Of a stretch of 64,000 bases of DNA, positions 1 to 12,500 are shown one piece after another (within the stretch, counting starts at the first letter, position 1; the number at the start of each line of letters is the position of its first letter). Below the pieces are notes generated by a model. It made no database searches and was not told where the DNA came from. It saw only the letters and a list, made by a program, of their open reading frames with translations. The translations under genes and the position numbers were made by a program. Origin of the DNA: Cylicocyclus nassatus (lineage: Eukaryota > Nematoda > Chromadorea > Rhabditida > Strongylidae); the NCBI GenBank assembly GCA_958299035.1, contig CATQJL010000223.1, positions 53,302,302 through 53,366,301 of the forward strand. Reading direction: 5' to 3'.

Positions 1-857
1 CGGGGGTGAGAGGTGGTGGCGAGAAAGGTGTCATGAATAAATACGAGGCCAAGCACTTAAGGAACTGCTGCACTTGGGGGTGGGTGCGACTTTAGCGCAA
101 ATGCGCGAAAAAAACCCGCGGGGAAAAACGGGGGTTGAGGTCAGAGAGCGGAGAGACAGCTGTTTGTCTCGGAGCTAATAACGCAAAATTATGGAAATGA
201 TTGAAAAATCATGGTTGGTTACCAGCCAGCTGGTCAGCGGAGGATGTCACTTACCTGTCCATTTCTATTCAAGCCCTGTCGATCATCGCTAATGGCTAAG
301 AGGGACCAGTAAAGAGCCCAATTTGGGGTAAGTTGCCCCTAAGGGTTGAGTGAGAGTAACAGCGGGGGTCATAATCTGTGACAAGGCTGTTACTCAGACG
401 ATTCACGGAACTTCCGCCGGACAATCAGATGGTTCCGCATCTACTATATTACCAAAGGAAAAATGCATGCGTCAAAAATGGGAACTTCCACAGGGGCTTG
501 ACATCACACTAATTGGAAAGTGGACTTCTGCAACAAGTTCGCGTAATTTTACTTTTTCTCTTCTTTTTTATCACAAATACCTAGTTGTACGAAGGAAGAG
601 CTCAACAAAATCTGAAAGCGAAAAATGCAGAGAGAATTGCAAGCGAAAACGCGCAGTCAAGTCCAAGGTGCCTCGAAACTTTTGATTTTTGGGAGCTTCT
701 GCAGCACTTCCGTATATGACCCTTCGGAAGTTGCCCAAAAGTGCTGCGGAACTTCCCGCCTTTGTCTGATTTAATTTTTGAAAGTGCACTGCACCAACTC
801 ACTGCTTAAGAGCTCAAAAAATCACAAAAATTAAAATAAGCTGGAAGAGTGATTCAT

Positions 858-942
858 CCGAACGCGGGGGAGATTTGAACCCGCGAATCGCTGTAAAATA
901 ACGAGTCGCAGTTAACTGACACAGCCGATTACATGCCGTACC
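858..942 (-). tRNA. tRNA-like sequence, degraded tRNA or tRNA-derived SINE head
   Basis: The minus strand contains a B-box-like GGGTTCAAATCTCCC inside the hairpin arms CGCGG/CCGCG, preceded by a D-arm-like GGCTGTGTCAGTTAACTG. The canonical 5-bp T stem and a matching acceptor stem cannot be drawn, and no convincing anticodon arm is visible. Hence a tRNA relic, not a functional tRNA. Confidence 0.25.
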
Positions 943-1125
943 TATCAATATGATGAAGTCAGCGCAAACTTTTCAAAAGTCAATGGGGATCAGTTAGAGC
1001 AAGGCCGAACAGCATCGCGCAGTTCAAAGGTCATTTTAGAAAGATTTAGAAAAATCAATCAAAGCGAAATTTCAGGCGAAAATCGATGTGGTAATAAACA
1101 AGAGAAACAGAGACAATCATAACCC

Positions 1126-1133
1126 TATATAAA
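1126..1133 (+). promoter_or_regulatory. TATA-like box
   Basis: TATATAAA within CCCTATATAAAGCGCAGGGG. A variant of the same context, CCCTATAGAGCGCAGGGG, recurs at 1856-1873 without a usable TATA box. Confidence 0.3.
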
Positions 1134-1171
1134 GCGCAGGGGGGCCCATCTGACGTCAAGCTGCCGCGACG

Positions 1172-1292
1172 ATGTCAACAATTCCGTCTGTCTCGAATGC
1201 ACCCAATGCACCCAGATTGATGACTCAATTTTTGCTCGAGTCTATTCTCCGAGTTGTTGATCAGAATGCCCTTTCATACTCAATTCCAAGCG
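1172..1292 (+). CDS. Candidate first exon below a TATA-like box
   Basis: The ATG at 1172 opens 40 codons (MSTIPSVSNAPNAPRLMTQF at the start) and ends at a GTAACA donor. A TATATAAA box lies 39-46 nt upstream. The first plausible acceptor downstream (CTTTTTCAG near 1340) gives a frame that stops at once, so no second exon could be confirmed. Function unknown. Confidence 0.22.
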
Positions 1293-2664
1293 GTAACATT
1301 GATTGACCACATTTTCACCAAACGACAGTCCCTTTTTCAGCTTTTTGAAGTTGTGCGAATTTCTATGGTAGCAATTCAAGTTCTTTACCATTATCATGCT
1401 CATTTGTACAAAGATACTTTAGAGCAGCAAAGTTGTAGTTGCTGCAGCAGCGATTGTAAACGCGATTTTTCTCATTGATCCTCTTGGTTCGGAAATTCGC
1501 TCATCAATTTTTGTGCAACATTTCCATACTGCTAGCGCAGAAGCAAGGGAGTTTCGTCCACAGTGGGTTAAAACTGAAGGGAAATGGGACAGACTAGACG
1601 ATGTTCCCATTAAGGGAAAACTGGGGTTATGGAAAGTTTAGGCAAGAGACAGCTATTCGCTGTAATTGCCGCTGATGTTTCAGCCTTGAATACTAGACAA
1701 GATGGAATGCAAGTTAGCTTCATCATCATGTAGACCTTGCTAACCTCAGGAGTGTAAAATTGCAAATTTTTTTAGCGCAGTTTTTTTGTCAAGATATTGC
1801 ACAATCCAAATTGGTGGGGAAGAGGAAGCACGGAAAAGTGTGCAAAATTATGTACCCTATAGAGCGCAGGGGTAAACAGCGGTGCTGATAGAAGGAGCAG
1901 GGACTTTTACTAAAAAACTTTTTGGATTTTCAGCAGGGAAGATAGATACTTAACTTCGACAGCCTCTTTTTGTCGTGTGTCTAATATTCTTGCCATATTT
2001 TGAGGAGGGAAGTTCTCCACAGAACTTTAAAAGTGTACAAAAGCATTGCTTTACAAAGTTGTAAGTGGTGCAGCAAAAATTCCAGATGTGATTTTCTTCA
2101 TGAATGTTCTTAAATTGATACACCAACAGCCGTATTTTTGTTATCTGTTCAACGTTTCACAGCGCGAAGAAAATAGTGAGGCTGCGGTTGCATTGTGACC
2201 AAAGGGAGTGTGACAGGATAGAAAGGCCTTCAAGGAAGGAAAATGGGGGGAAAAATTGAATTATGACAGATGGAGTTTCGTGAATGGAAGCTAAATCGTA
2301 AAGTGGAAGCACTTTCATAAAGGGTCCTGAGGATAGGAAGCGGGATGAAATTTTACTTTTGATTGTGAGGTCAAGCGTAGAATCTACCAATAATCCGAAT
2401 CTTATTCGAAAACTTGGTAAAGGATGTTTTCAGCAGAAGGAAAAGCGATGGGTAGGACAGAAATTGAGATATTCGATTTCTATTCGGAAGTTTTGAAATA
2501 TGATAAGTTTTTCGTAAAAAAAACTCTATTGGAAACTGTTTGATTATTTCATTCGTAATCTATCTCTCCTCTATTTTCCGTAGGTAGAAAACTAATGAGG
2601 GAAGAGGGTTGGGGGCAGGGAAAGAAAAAAGCAAAATTTGCTCAAAACTTCAAAAGCCGGAAAA

Positions 2665-3290
2665 AGTTCACGCTGTTCTGCACCAGTAGGGCGCGGGGAG
2701 CTGGCGAGGGGGGAGGCGGGGGGGGGGGAAGGGGGGGGGGGGGGGAAGGGAGAGGAATGTACATGGCACGAACAGAAAAAGCCTGGAGCGGAGTCAAGTA
2801 ATTAGTGGCACACTTCTCGAAAAATTTTAGCAGTGAGAGGATTTTGATGGAGCTAACGCAGCATGTGGCGTGCAGCTATTTGAGTCCAAGCCAGCAAAGG
2901 CCTGTCGGAGTTTCTTATGAACTAAAGAGCTGGAACTAACGTACCACTCTTCAGTGCTTTCTTCCATTATGCTATAGGGGATTGTATCCTGTACCAGTAC
3001 GGGGCTGGGGAGGGATCGGGAGGGGGGGGAGGGGGGGGGGGGGGAAGAGAGGAAGGTAGGGGTGAGAAGAGAGGGGAGAGAAAGGTACTATGGCACGGAC
3101 AGAAAAGCCCTGGACTCTTTACGCATGTAGTGGCACACTTTATCCGAGTTAAGAAGATTGTAGTGGAGCTATGGTAGCATGTGGCTAGAGCTTTTCGAGC
3201 CCAAATCAGCTAAAGATATTCATGTTTGTTGAAGGGCTAGAGACTAGGAAGAAACCTACTATTCGATGCTCTCCACACGTGCCTGCAAGG
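2665..3290. repeat. Tandem duplication of about 320 bp with G-runs
   Basis: Two diverged copies (about 2665-2990 and 2990-3290). Each has a long purine/G run (2704-2752; 3005-3050), then ATGGCACGRACAGAAAA, AGTGGCACACTT, GGAGCTA and GCATGTGGC in the same order. Confidence 0.6.
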
Positions 3291-3372
3291 TTTTATGCTA
3301 TACTTTTGGCTACGAAAATTTGAAGATAAAACTTTATCTAGCTTCTGAACACTTCTTACTTCACACACACAG

Positions 3373-3409
3373 CCAGTTCAAAGCGCCGCGAAGCGGCGCT
3401 TTGAACTGG
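3373..3409. repeat. Perfect 17-bp hairpin with 3-nt loop
   Basis: CCAGTTCAAAGCGCCGC, GAA, GCGGCGCTTTGAACTGG. No T-run follows, so it does not look like a simple pol III or bacterial terminator. Confidence 0.8.
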
Positions 3410-3633
3410 TACCAAATCTATGGAACGAACGGCCGAACCGCAGTAAGAACAACCGTAAAAGGAGAGTGGACTCGTCGGGGCTGCGCTGCAAATGATCAAA
3501 TTCTCACACCAGTAGAGTGCACCAGACGACATAACACAGCCGAAACCGTTGTGTAACCCAGTTTTGTGCTTTTTTTGGAGTACCCTAGAAGGATTTGTAG
3601 CAGTCCGGATATGTCAGCTGGCATCATACGCTT

Positions 3634-4001
3634 ATTACAATGAAATCTGTCCATTTTGGCGGGGTTTTCAAATTTTTGGGATTTCCGGATTCGCGGATTG
3701 CGCGAGATTTGCGAGATTTGCGGGATCTCTCCAAAAAATTCTAGAGCTTCATATACGAAGTTACGCAATGCTAAGAATCACCGCAAAATGTGAATAGGTG
3801 CCACCATACACCAACCGTAATCCCTGCGTTACCATGCAGTATAAGAAAAAAAATTCCGTCCGATCAAGCTGAGTTCAGTCCGCTTTCTTAGAAGAAGAAG
3901 TTTGGACAAATCTCGCAAATCTCGCAAATCCCGAAAACTTCGTGGGAACCATGAAATCGCAGTTCCCGGAAATTTGCGGAAATGGACGGATTTTGTCATA
4001 A
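3634..4001. repeat. Imperfect inverted repeat with GCGAGATTT repeats
   Basis: Left ATGAAATCTGTCCATTTT and GCGAGATTTGCGAGATTTGC return inverted at 3907-3925 and 3979-4001. Related fragments occur at about 5867-5910 and in the termini of the 42.4-kb element, so this is probably an old DNA-transposon relative. Confidence 0.5.
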
Positions 4002-4044
4002 CTGTAATTTCAGCATATTTACACATTTCATAAAATGTTATGCA

Positions 4045-7000
4045 GCATTTCAGCATTTTCCTTCTCACTTATGAATAAAGCAGCTCATGTCCTTGATTTT
4101 TATTTTTAGTATAGATTTATCAGACAACCGTACCCCCCCCCCTCCCCTACCAGAATGTCCGAAGAAATGAACTCGCGGCAGATCTGATGCGAGTTCTTTG
4201 GGTCGCGTTGTAAGCCAACAGCTGTCAGATGAGCTGAGACTCTCCAAGGTCAGTTAAGCTCAGCGATAACACATGTAGCTTATGAGTTGTTCTGCAGAAG
4301 TTTCGCTGGACTCTTGATGGTTCTATCATCGACAGAGTTAGGGTATGGTCTACTATTATAGACCTGCTGAAACAGGGATTTCAAAACGAACTTCTAAAAA
4401 TCTCAAAAAAATTCCGATTAGTACAAAATTTTTACCTAAAATCATGGTTTCCTGCTATATTAATCATTCTTTTCTTTGAAGCTTCTTTACCCATTCATTC
4501 CCTAGCATTATATCATCAAGCCCGCCAATCATTTCCCATCAATCCCGCCATAATTAGATCATCATTTCAGTTTTTGTAGTAAATTGTCTTTGATGATTCC
4601 AATGATGGAGAATAAATATTCAATGGTGGTGAATTAACGATACGTGAATAAGTTTTTCCCTAGGCGAAAAAGTTGCATGTTATTCCTTCCTTATTTATGA
4701 TCGTTCTACTTTGCGTACGAAAAAAGAGATTGATAGGAAAGAATAGAGAGAAAATTTTCGAAATGGCAACGCTCCTTGAGCCAATTTTCATTGGGAAATA
4801 AGAGGAAAAGAGAAGATTATGTTTTTCAACTGAAAAAGGAAAAGGCGGAGCGAAACATCATAGGAGATTTACTAAGGATTAGCACAAACCTGCAGCCATG
4901 GCAAGCCAAAAGCACGATTAAGCCAAAAAATGAGTGGGTAAATGCTTAGAACTAGTCCTCTAAGCGCCTGCCCTCCATAAACGTCAAGAAGCGGAAAAAA
5001 CTGCATAAAAAGTAAGGAGGAAAAAACAACATTAAAAGGGAAATGCCGGAAGCCGAAAAAACTGTACAGATTTATAGCGGGAAAATTGGTGGGGGGGGGG
5101 GAGAGAATAAATGGCTGAGATGAGGCTATGAAGCTCCAAACACGGCTTTCGCATTTTCAATGAGGTTTGGCATATTTCCCCCAAAAAACTAAACTTGAAC
5201 CTCTTTCTAAAAATCAAATGGTCGAGTCTGTTGCCCTTTCATTGTGAAGAAAAAAGCGTAAAGTCGAAGTTGATATGAAAACTATAGCGAATGCTCAAAT
5301 TCACACCATGTCACTCATTCACAAGAGAATGCGTAGAGTCTGTAAAGCGCGTTTTAACGAACACGCGGATAAATCAATAAATGGGCGGAGTTGGACTAGT
5401 GGGCGGTTCTGGCACGTTCAAAAAGCATGAGCTCGCTCCCTCATTGATGTCATTCTATCAATCAAAGCTATTAGTAAACAAAACATCATAATTATTAAGC
5501 AAATTTCAGTATAAATTTCATCGAAACAAGAACTACATTTACTCACTTTTCAAATTGTTCGTTTATTTCAAACCTGCTCAAAATAGCTGAAGTTTTTGTT
5601 GGTTGATGTTGATGTTTCTCGACAGCTGCAGCTATTTCTATTCGACACAAAAGTTCGTCATAGTTGAGTCAGACTCAATTCTTTTTTTCGATAGAACACA
5701 AACCGTAGGTTTGAAGTGCCAGGTGTCAGGTTTCATTACATCATACATACATATTCAAATACCGAAAGTTGAAACCAGCAATTTTTTCGAGAAACAATGG
5801 GAAAGGAGGACGAAATGCTTGGAAACAGGAAATGTGGGTAGTAGGGAGAGATTTATGGAAGTGTTTGGTAAATCGCGCAAATCCCAAAAAGTCCGCAAAT
5901 GCAGCGAAAATGGCAGGTTCTCTTGTGATCGCTGTATTTCTCAAGCCTTTCTACGGCCCCATCTCTTACTTGTATTTTCTGCTTGGCACACCCCAAGATG
6001 AAGAAGAAGAAAATAAACAAATAATAGACAAGAAGAATAAAAAGATGTTTTCGCAACGCCAAAGTACAACTCTTTAGTTTTTGTCACGTGGGGCCAGGGT
6101 GGGGCACTCTGAATTGTCGCTGATACACGCCGAAGTATGCGAGACCTTGACTCTTTTCGAATCAAAAGGGCAAAGCAGTTGATAAATTGTTGCTTTGTAA
6201 AGAATGAGAGTCCAGCACAGCTTGCGAAGTCGTTGTAGGCTGATTAATGACGTTACAAACTAGCCGCGTCCCCGGTTCCTAGAGGAAAGACAAATTTTTC
6301 TGATTTATTCTCTTCTTGGAACGTGTTACTTACTGAAGGAAGGAAGTAATGAGTAGAGCAAAAGGGTTTCTGGAAATTGCTAGACTGCAGCTAATGCGCT
6401 CATTTGAGAAAAGATCGCTAAGGAGCCAGATCACGGCATTACACTGAAGAGAAAGGAAAAAATGACGGAGCTAAATGAAAAGGATTAAAAACTATCAGAG
6501 TTTCTTGGGACATTTTATATTTATTGCAACTTGCCGTTCAAGAATGTTTTGCAAAACCAGTGTATGTCTGCTTGGAAATCGGTCCTTTTCCCTTTTTTTT
6601 TCTCTTCCAGTTTTTCCTTTTATCATTTACATGTCCAACTCAAATCAGAGGAATAACAAAGGTATCCGTTTTTCCGAAACAATATATAGAAAATCTATAT
6701 TTCGTTGATAATTTTAAATCATATTCTAGCAACAACCGCTTCAAATCGTCTCTTTAAAAAATCTAGATAAAATGTTTAAATAGAATAAATCATTTGTCTA
6801 ATCAATATTTAGTCCGATTACACTTTTTTTACCCTCTATATTATACTCTGCAACATACTTACTCTCCTTTTTTCTCGATGAGAGAAATTGTTACCAGTTA
6901 AAATTGGGACGAGATACACATGTAGCAAAACTCAATCAAAGCATCTCTCTGCAAAGCGAAGGTGTTTTAAACCAAGTGCAGACAAGAATTCTAAAAAAAA

Positions 7001-7240
7001 GTAAATAATCTATAGATTGCTGTATGATAAGACGTAAAGAAATCAAATCTTGCACTCTGCTGATCATGTAATTTATTGACTTGTCAGTTTTGGAATATTT
7101 TGCGTAAAAAATTAGAAAACAACCAGTTAACCATGCCACATAAAAGAAACAAGCCTTACCTAATCGTGGACATCAATTATTGCAATTTGGAATTAGCAAA
7201 CAATAAAAATAATCATTTCTTGTGCGAGATATGCAATTAG
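4045..7240. other. Gene-free stretch
   Basis: No exon with paired splice sites and protein-like frame was found. It holds poly-C/poly-G runs (4132-4144, 5090-5101) and a fragment of the GCAAATCCC repeat near 5870. Confidence 0.5.
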
Positions 7241-7247
7241 TAATCTA

Positions 7248-7534
7248 TTAGGTTGAACCAAAAGTTCTGTCGCTTTGATTTTGAAAAATTAGTAACTGCT
7301 CCATAGGTGAACCTCTTGACCTGCAAAAAATACCTTTAGATAGAAAAATTCATCTACTTTCTAATCATATTTTCGCTGCTCTTCTTCGGCAGAAGAATCC
7401 GGAGATAAAAATTCGATTTAGGAGAACCCTTCAAACTCGTGATTTTCGAAAATAAATCGTAAAAAAGCCTAAAACACCGCAGAAAAATCTGGGAATTTCT
7501 GAAAATCAAAGCGACATTTCTTTCGGTTCAATTC
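7248..7534. mobile_element. Short mariner-like MITE
   Basis: Left end TTAGGTTGAACCAAAAGTTC; inverted right end AATTGAACCGAAAGAAATGT. Both continue into GTCGCTTTGATTTT. About 287 bp, no coding capacity. Confidence 0.65.
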
Positions 7535-7658
7535 GTTACGTCACTTTTTCTGTCAAAGAATAGTGGGGAATCGAAACAATCATATCACTTCCAAACCGAT
7601 AAAGCCAGTCGATGAAAAGAAGTAAACAAGTAAACAAATCAATATCAGCTAGTGGAGA

Positions 7659-7960
7659 ATGCAGTTGTTTTCGAGTGTAGCTGGCCGAGGACAGAAGTTT
7701 ATTGGTGTGCGTGGGGAGCAGGGTGCTGGCTGCGTACAGCACCAGATGGGGTCACCGGGGGCCGAACAGTTGCTCGGCTGCTGCCGCCGTCGTGGCGGCT
7801 TCTGCCCCCCGGCCCTCCACCCACTTCCTCGCTCTGCTCTGCCACCCTTTATGTGCCATCAGTCGACCTTTCAATCCGTAAAACAACTCAATAAACCAGT
7901 GACAGCGATCAAGCACAAGCTAGTGGGGGCGGAGAGCGGGGGAGGGGGGGGGGGGGAGGA
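7659..7960 (+). CDS. GC-rich open frame, candidate exon, unknown
   Basis: A GC-rich island in AT-rich surroundings holds a frame starting at ATG 7659 that runs to a poly-G tract near 7950. Third positions favour G/C, and the product is rich in Cys, Gly, Pro and His (for example GCCRRRGGFCPPALHPLP). An acceptor-like ATATCAG lies 10 nt before the ATG but lacks a pyrimidine tract. It could be a real exon, a captured gene piece or GC-rich repeat DNA. No family recognised. Confidence 0.22.
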
Positions 7961-7964
7961 AGTT

Positions 7965-10800
7965 GATAAGTACTTCCAATTTTTACGTTTTTATGTTTAG
8001 AATTCGCGATTGCTAAGCCATAAAAGGGGTAGCATTTATTCAGAGAATTGTATAAATTATTGTTCTATGCAAACTGAGAACTCGTGCAAAAATTGCTGGG
8101 TTGGAGCATTGATTCGCGTAATAAAACACACGAAAATGTCAATAGAAGAGGCTCCAGCAGGAGGGAATGAGATATAGGAGGAGAAAGGAAGGGGAAAGGA
8201 ATGGAAAAAATGAAGAGAAAGGAAAGAAGACTTGGGCGTTCTTTGCTGCAGCAAATTGATGAAATTAATAAAAAAAAATTGAAGTACGTGAGATTTTTGA
8301 GAGTGTTTGTATGTTGACTAATTTTACTTTCGTTCAACTTTACAAGCTGGGTCGGTTTCGTGTTCTGTTTTGCATATTTTCTATTATCTTCTCCTGACGC
8401 CGAAGGCTGGCTGGTTTCATGTGTCCGGACCTTCTTTTTATTTATTTATTTTTTATTTTGGTGCCCTCCAGTGTATTTGTTAAATAGAAAAACTTCAAAA
8501 AAATAGAGTAAAAAATAGCATAGAAGCAAAAAAATAAATTAGGTTTACTTCAGAGTTTTTCTCAAATCAATTCTCTTACGCATGCCCTACACATTTCTTA
8601 AGCACATCAAATGAGGCACATACAAGTAAAACAACGCGCTTTGTCATACGAACATTTAGATTTTTCGCTCTATTAAGTTCTCCTCATTCGACCAAGATAT
8701 GACTAGATTGCCGAGTTACTTTCCAAAAATGAAATTTGAGTACAGTTTGTCGAGCACTCGTAGGGACCGGAGAAGAGGTGTAAAAAACACTTTGTTTTCG
8801 TCACTTTCTGAGTTGGAGCAAATAGCAGAAGCATGTATGCGGCAGTTTGGACATTCTCAAATATCCAGGTATCGCGCATCTCAACTTTTATTTTTATTTT
8901 TCATTTTGTGCACTTTGTGTGTATTTTGTGAAATTAAAATCGAAAAATACGCTTTGTTGAAAATTTTTTAAATTCTGATGAAATGTATGTACAGAATCAA
9001 CACAAAAAACATTGGCATGTTTATCAGGGGCGCAGGCAGCTTGGGGCTCTGGAAGTTTTTGAGAAAAAAAGTACAAAATGGAGTCTGCTGTCTTTTTACT
9101 CAAACTCTGTCAAAAAAAGTTCATGAATTTCGCAGTGATTTTTTCACCAGCTTTGATCTACGAGCACTTTCAATCTTCAAGTGTTTTAACGCATGCAGTG
9201 GCTTGCTATCATAATCAAAAACCAGTAAAATTGTTGAGATAAAAAGACTTCGAAAAAAACACTTTTTCCTATCCTAAGGTCTTGTTCATCACTGTCAAGG
9301 TGCCAATCAGCTTTTATTCATAAGTTGGATGAGACAAAAGAAATTGATGTAACATTGATAGAAGAAAATGATGTAATATTTGCTTATTGCGCAACGCAAA
9401 ATTAGGTTATTTTCTTTTCGTCTTTAAGCATCCATGTACGACGAATTATAACGTATTCCGGAGAATATCGAATGAAGTATTTGAGATGCAGCGTGCAGAT
9501 AAAAATGCCAATAAATTGCAGATTCTCGAAAAATGAGCACAGCACAACACAGCAAATGAACAGCTGTAGAAGTGTTGATATGAAAAACGCAGAGCGAAAT
9601 GAGGTCGAGATTCGGCGAAATGCCAAAAGAAATGTTAAGGACAAAAATAGAGAGCGGAGAGTAGTTTCTCCGCAAATTTACATTTTTGAGAAAATTGTAG
9701 CAAAAATAGCAGTCGTTGATTTAACTGAGCGTTATTAATTGAACACATGAAAAAGGTTCTATAATGTCAATGAAATCATCTTCAGTCAAAATTACCAGAA
9801 CTTGCTCAAAATTTGTTTTTACCACTTTGGAGTGATCTATAATAGCCTACAAATAGAGCACTAGTTATAATCAAGATAATTTTTCTTTCCAGAGACTAGT
9901 GGACCAGTAATCGAAGGTGCTAGATTGCATTCGCGCGCTGGGACCGCCACGCGGTTTCCCGCTATTTGCACATTTTTGAATTGCGCTTACGTTTCTTTAA
10001 ATATTAGATTGGTACTAATCTAGCTCGAGGTAAAAATCAAGCACTACCTTGAAAAAAAAACAAAAAATTGAAAAAATTTCAGAGAGCTTAGCCGAAAACA
10101 TCGAAAAATAAAAAGCAAACTTTGTTCTAGATGAATCCATCTTAATTTCACGTTTTCTATAGTCCAAAAATAAAAATTTCTTGTCCTGGACCTTTTCACA
10201 GCTCTTCACGTACCAAAATAGTGTTTGAAAATAAGTGTTCCAGTTTTTAAGTGAATTTTCCCAACATGTTGGATTAACAAGCATCCATTTAGAAAAGTAC
10301 TCAAATCCACAATTAATTTGAATTTAGATTATTTCCGGCTTTTGTTCTTTCGCCATTTTGAGTACAAGTGCCATTAGAATGTTGTGAATTCACGAAGTGC
10401 ATTTGACGAGGACGTAAAGCGTGCAGCAGAAATTCGCTGAATTTATAACAGCATCGAATGTTTGTGGATTTGCTATTATGGAATGCTGCTTTCAATTCCG
10501 ATGGGCGAAGTTTTTTCAATCGTACAATTGTTGGAGAAGAGGGATCCTCATGAGGGCAACACAGACCTACAATTCTTAGGGTTCCAAACTTGCACAAAAA
10601 CTTTAGATCAACAAATCATAAATTCGCGGTAAAAGACGAGAATAGTGATTTGTCAAATAGGGTGAACAGATGAAAAATGCATGCAGTAGCTTTCATCCTT
10701 TTTTTTCTTTTCCGTGGATAACTAATCCCATGCGATCAAAGTTACGGCGTTCCGTAATTGTTTACCTAGGAAGCCTTGCTTCGTGTATGTATTATAGGCA
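7965..10800. other. Gene-free stretch
   Basis: AT-rich, with only short frames below about 95 codons, overlapping on both strands. I see no gene or repeat family that I can support. Confidence 0.45.
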
Positions 10801-10809
10801 TTATACTTT

Positions 10810-11090
10810 GGACCGAATCGAATGATTATTCGATCATTCGAATAAATCATTCGAATGCGAATGATTCGAAAATTCGAATATTCGAAAATCTGAGATTTCG
10901 AATAATATTCGACAGTCGAATATTCGAAATTCTACACTTTCGAATATTATTCGATAGTCGAATATTCGATAGTCATTAATTCGATCATTCGATGTCCATG
11001 GAATATTCGATGAGCACCGAACATTCGAAAATTCGATAAGAATTGACTATTCGAAAATACGAAGCATCAAATATTCAGAAATTCGATATC
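10810..11090. repeat. ATTCGAA-rich tandem repeat, block 1
   Basis: Imperfect units of about 42 bp built from TCGAATATTCGAAA and ATTATTCGATAG; locally palindromic. Confidence 0.8.
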
Positions 11091-11099
11091 CACAACATA

Positions 11100-11692
11100 T
11101 ACGGAGTGTCCCAAAGGTATGTACAAACTGTTTAATCGCTAATACCTCTCACGAAGTCTTTTGCCAACCTTTAAGTAACATCTTGTAAAGATGGCTTCAG
11201 CTTACAAATACAGCAGAAAGCGAATCACCTATGTTTTTCTTGTTGTGTTATCACGGTATTAACTAAGCATATAGAGCAACTGCGAAATGAGACATCCAAA
11301 AGAGTTTCCTCAATAAAAAAGAGATTTCAAATCTATGTAGCAGGATTTTACGTATGTTTAACTACGCACGGGCTTTCAAACCTTTTAAATGTGCATTTTC
11401 TTTTTTGAAAGCGTTGGAAAACATTTGTTATGGTGTACCTGGCATAAGTTGCAAAAGGCGTTACAGTGAATGCAAATTCTTTATACAGTGAGTGTCTTTA
11501 GAAGCCTACTGTAAGATCGGCCTTTTGTTTCTCATTCTTGGGCAAACGGCTCTTGATATCTCAAAACCCTCCTCAGTTTTCCTACGGTAATTTACGACAG
11601 TGAAAAGCGATCGATACATCGCTTCATACCGTAAGTCTAGGTTGATGTCAGCCCACATCACATACTGTTGGGACCCCTGTATGTCAGTCCAC
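11100..11692. mobile_element. Diverged relative of the CAGGGTGTCCC element
   Basis: The left end ACGGAGTGTCCCAAAGGTAT and right end (inverted) CAGGGGTCCCAACAGTATGT resemble the 39.2-kb element. The sub-terminal stretch GGCTTCAGCTTACAAATACA is also shared in degraded form. It sits between two ATTCGAA tandem blocks. Confidence 0.45.
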
Positions 11693-11767
11693 AACTCTCA
11701 ATGAGCATAGATAATCATCTTTGATTTTTGAAATTCCTTTACAACCGTCACGTACGCTTTTAGGTTC

Positions 11768-12093
11768 TTAAAGCAGCGTCCCAAAAGATGGGTCCGGGAA
11801 TTTGTGGCGATGTTAAATTGGACCGAATGCCGCCCGTACAGCGGATTCGAACTGCAAGGCCAGAGAAGCATAGCGCACGCAGCATGAGTGCAGGGTCCCG
11901 CAACGACTCTGCGCCTCTGCCCTGCATGCATCTCGTGCTCACGAGCCTACCGTAAGATCCGGGCCACTTTCGAGGCAAATTTTAGGCCTGGTAGCCCCCT
12001 TTTTCGCTCCGAACATCAGTCATCGCTTAGGTGGGGGGACTACTTCAACATCGCCACAATCCGGCACCCATCTTCTTGCCGGGGCTGCAATTG
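11768..12093. mobile_element. TTAA-flanked MITE, copy 1
   Basis: The left end TTAAAGCAGCGTCCCAAAAG and inverted right end GCAGCCCCGGCAAGAAGATG share a longer sub-terminal match (AGATGGGT...GTGGCGATGTT). GC-rich relative to its flanks. Confidence 0.55.
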
Positions 12094-12204
12094 AACCGTT
12101 TTTTCGTTGTAAATTGAAACATAAAAAAATGTCTATACCTGAAAAAAATTTATTCTGAGATGTTTTGGTCTCTCACAGGTAGTCTCACTGACATAATTTA
12201 TTCG

Positions 12205-12500
12205 CATAGTATTCGAAAATCGAATGATATTTGAAAATCGAATATTATTCGAGAACCGAATAATATTCGAAATTCGAATATCGAATGGTATTCGATATTC
12301 GAATATTATTCGATTCGAAAACTTCCATTTTCGAATAATATTCGATAGTCGAATATTCGAAAATTACGATTTTCGAATAAAATTCGATAGTCGAATATTC
12401 GAAGATTTCGAATTTCGAATAATATTCGATAGTCGAATATTCGAAAATTTCGATTTTCGAATATTATTCGATATTCGAATATTCGAAAAAAATTTCGAAT
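12205..12500. repeat. ATTCGAA-rich tandem repeat, block 2
   Basis: Same 42-bp unit as block 1 (TCGAATATTCGAAAATTTCG then ATTTTCGAATAATATTCGATAG-like). The unit length is a multiple of three and self-complementary, which keeps long frames open on both strands. Confidence 0.8.

Noticed and set aside
7894..7920. KPVTAIK reading shared by the 7.7-kb plus frame and the 56.0-kb minus frame
   Set aside because: The nucleotide match is short and weak and no further similarity flanks it; treated as chance.
11842..11860. tRNA B-box-like GTTCGAATCC on the minus strand
   Set aside because: It is inside a TTAA MITE, without T-stem pairing or an A box at the right distance.
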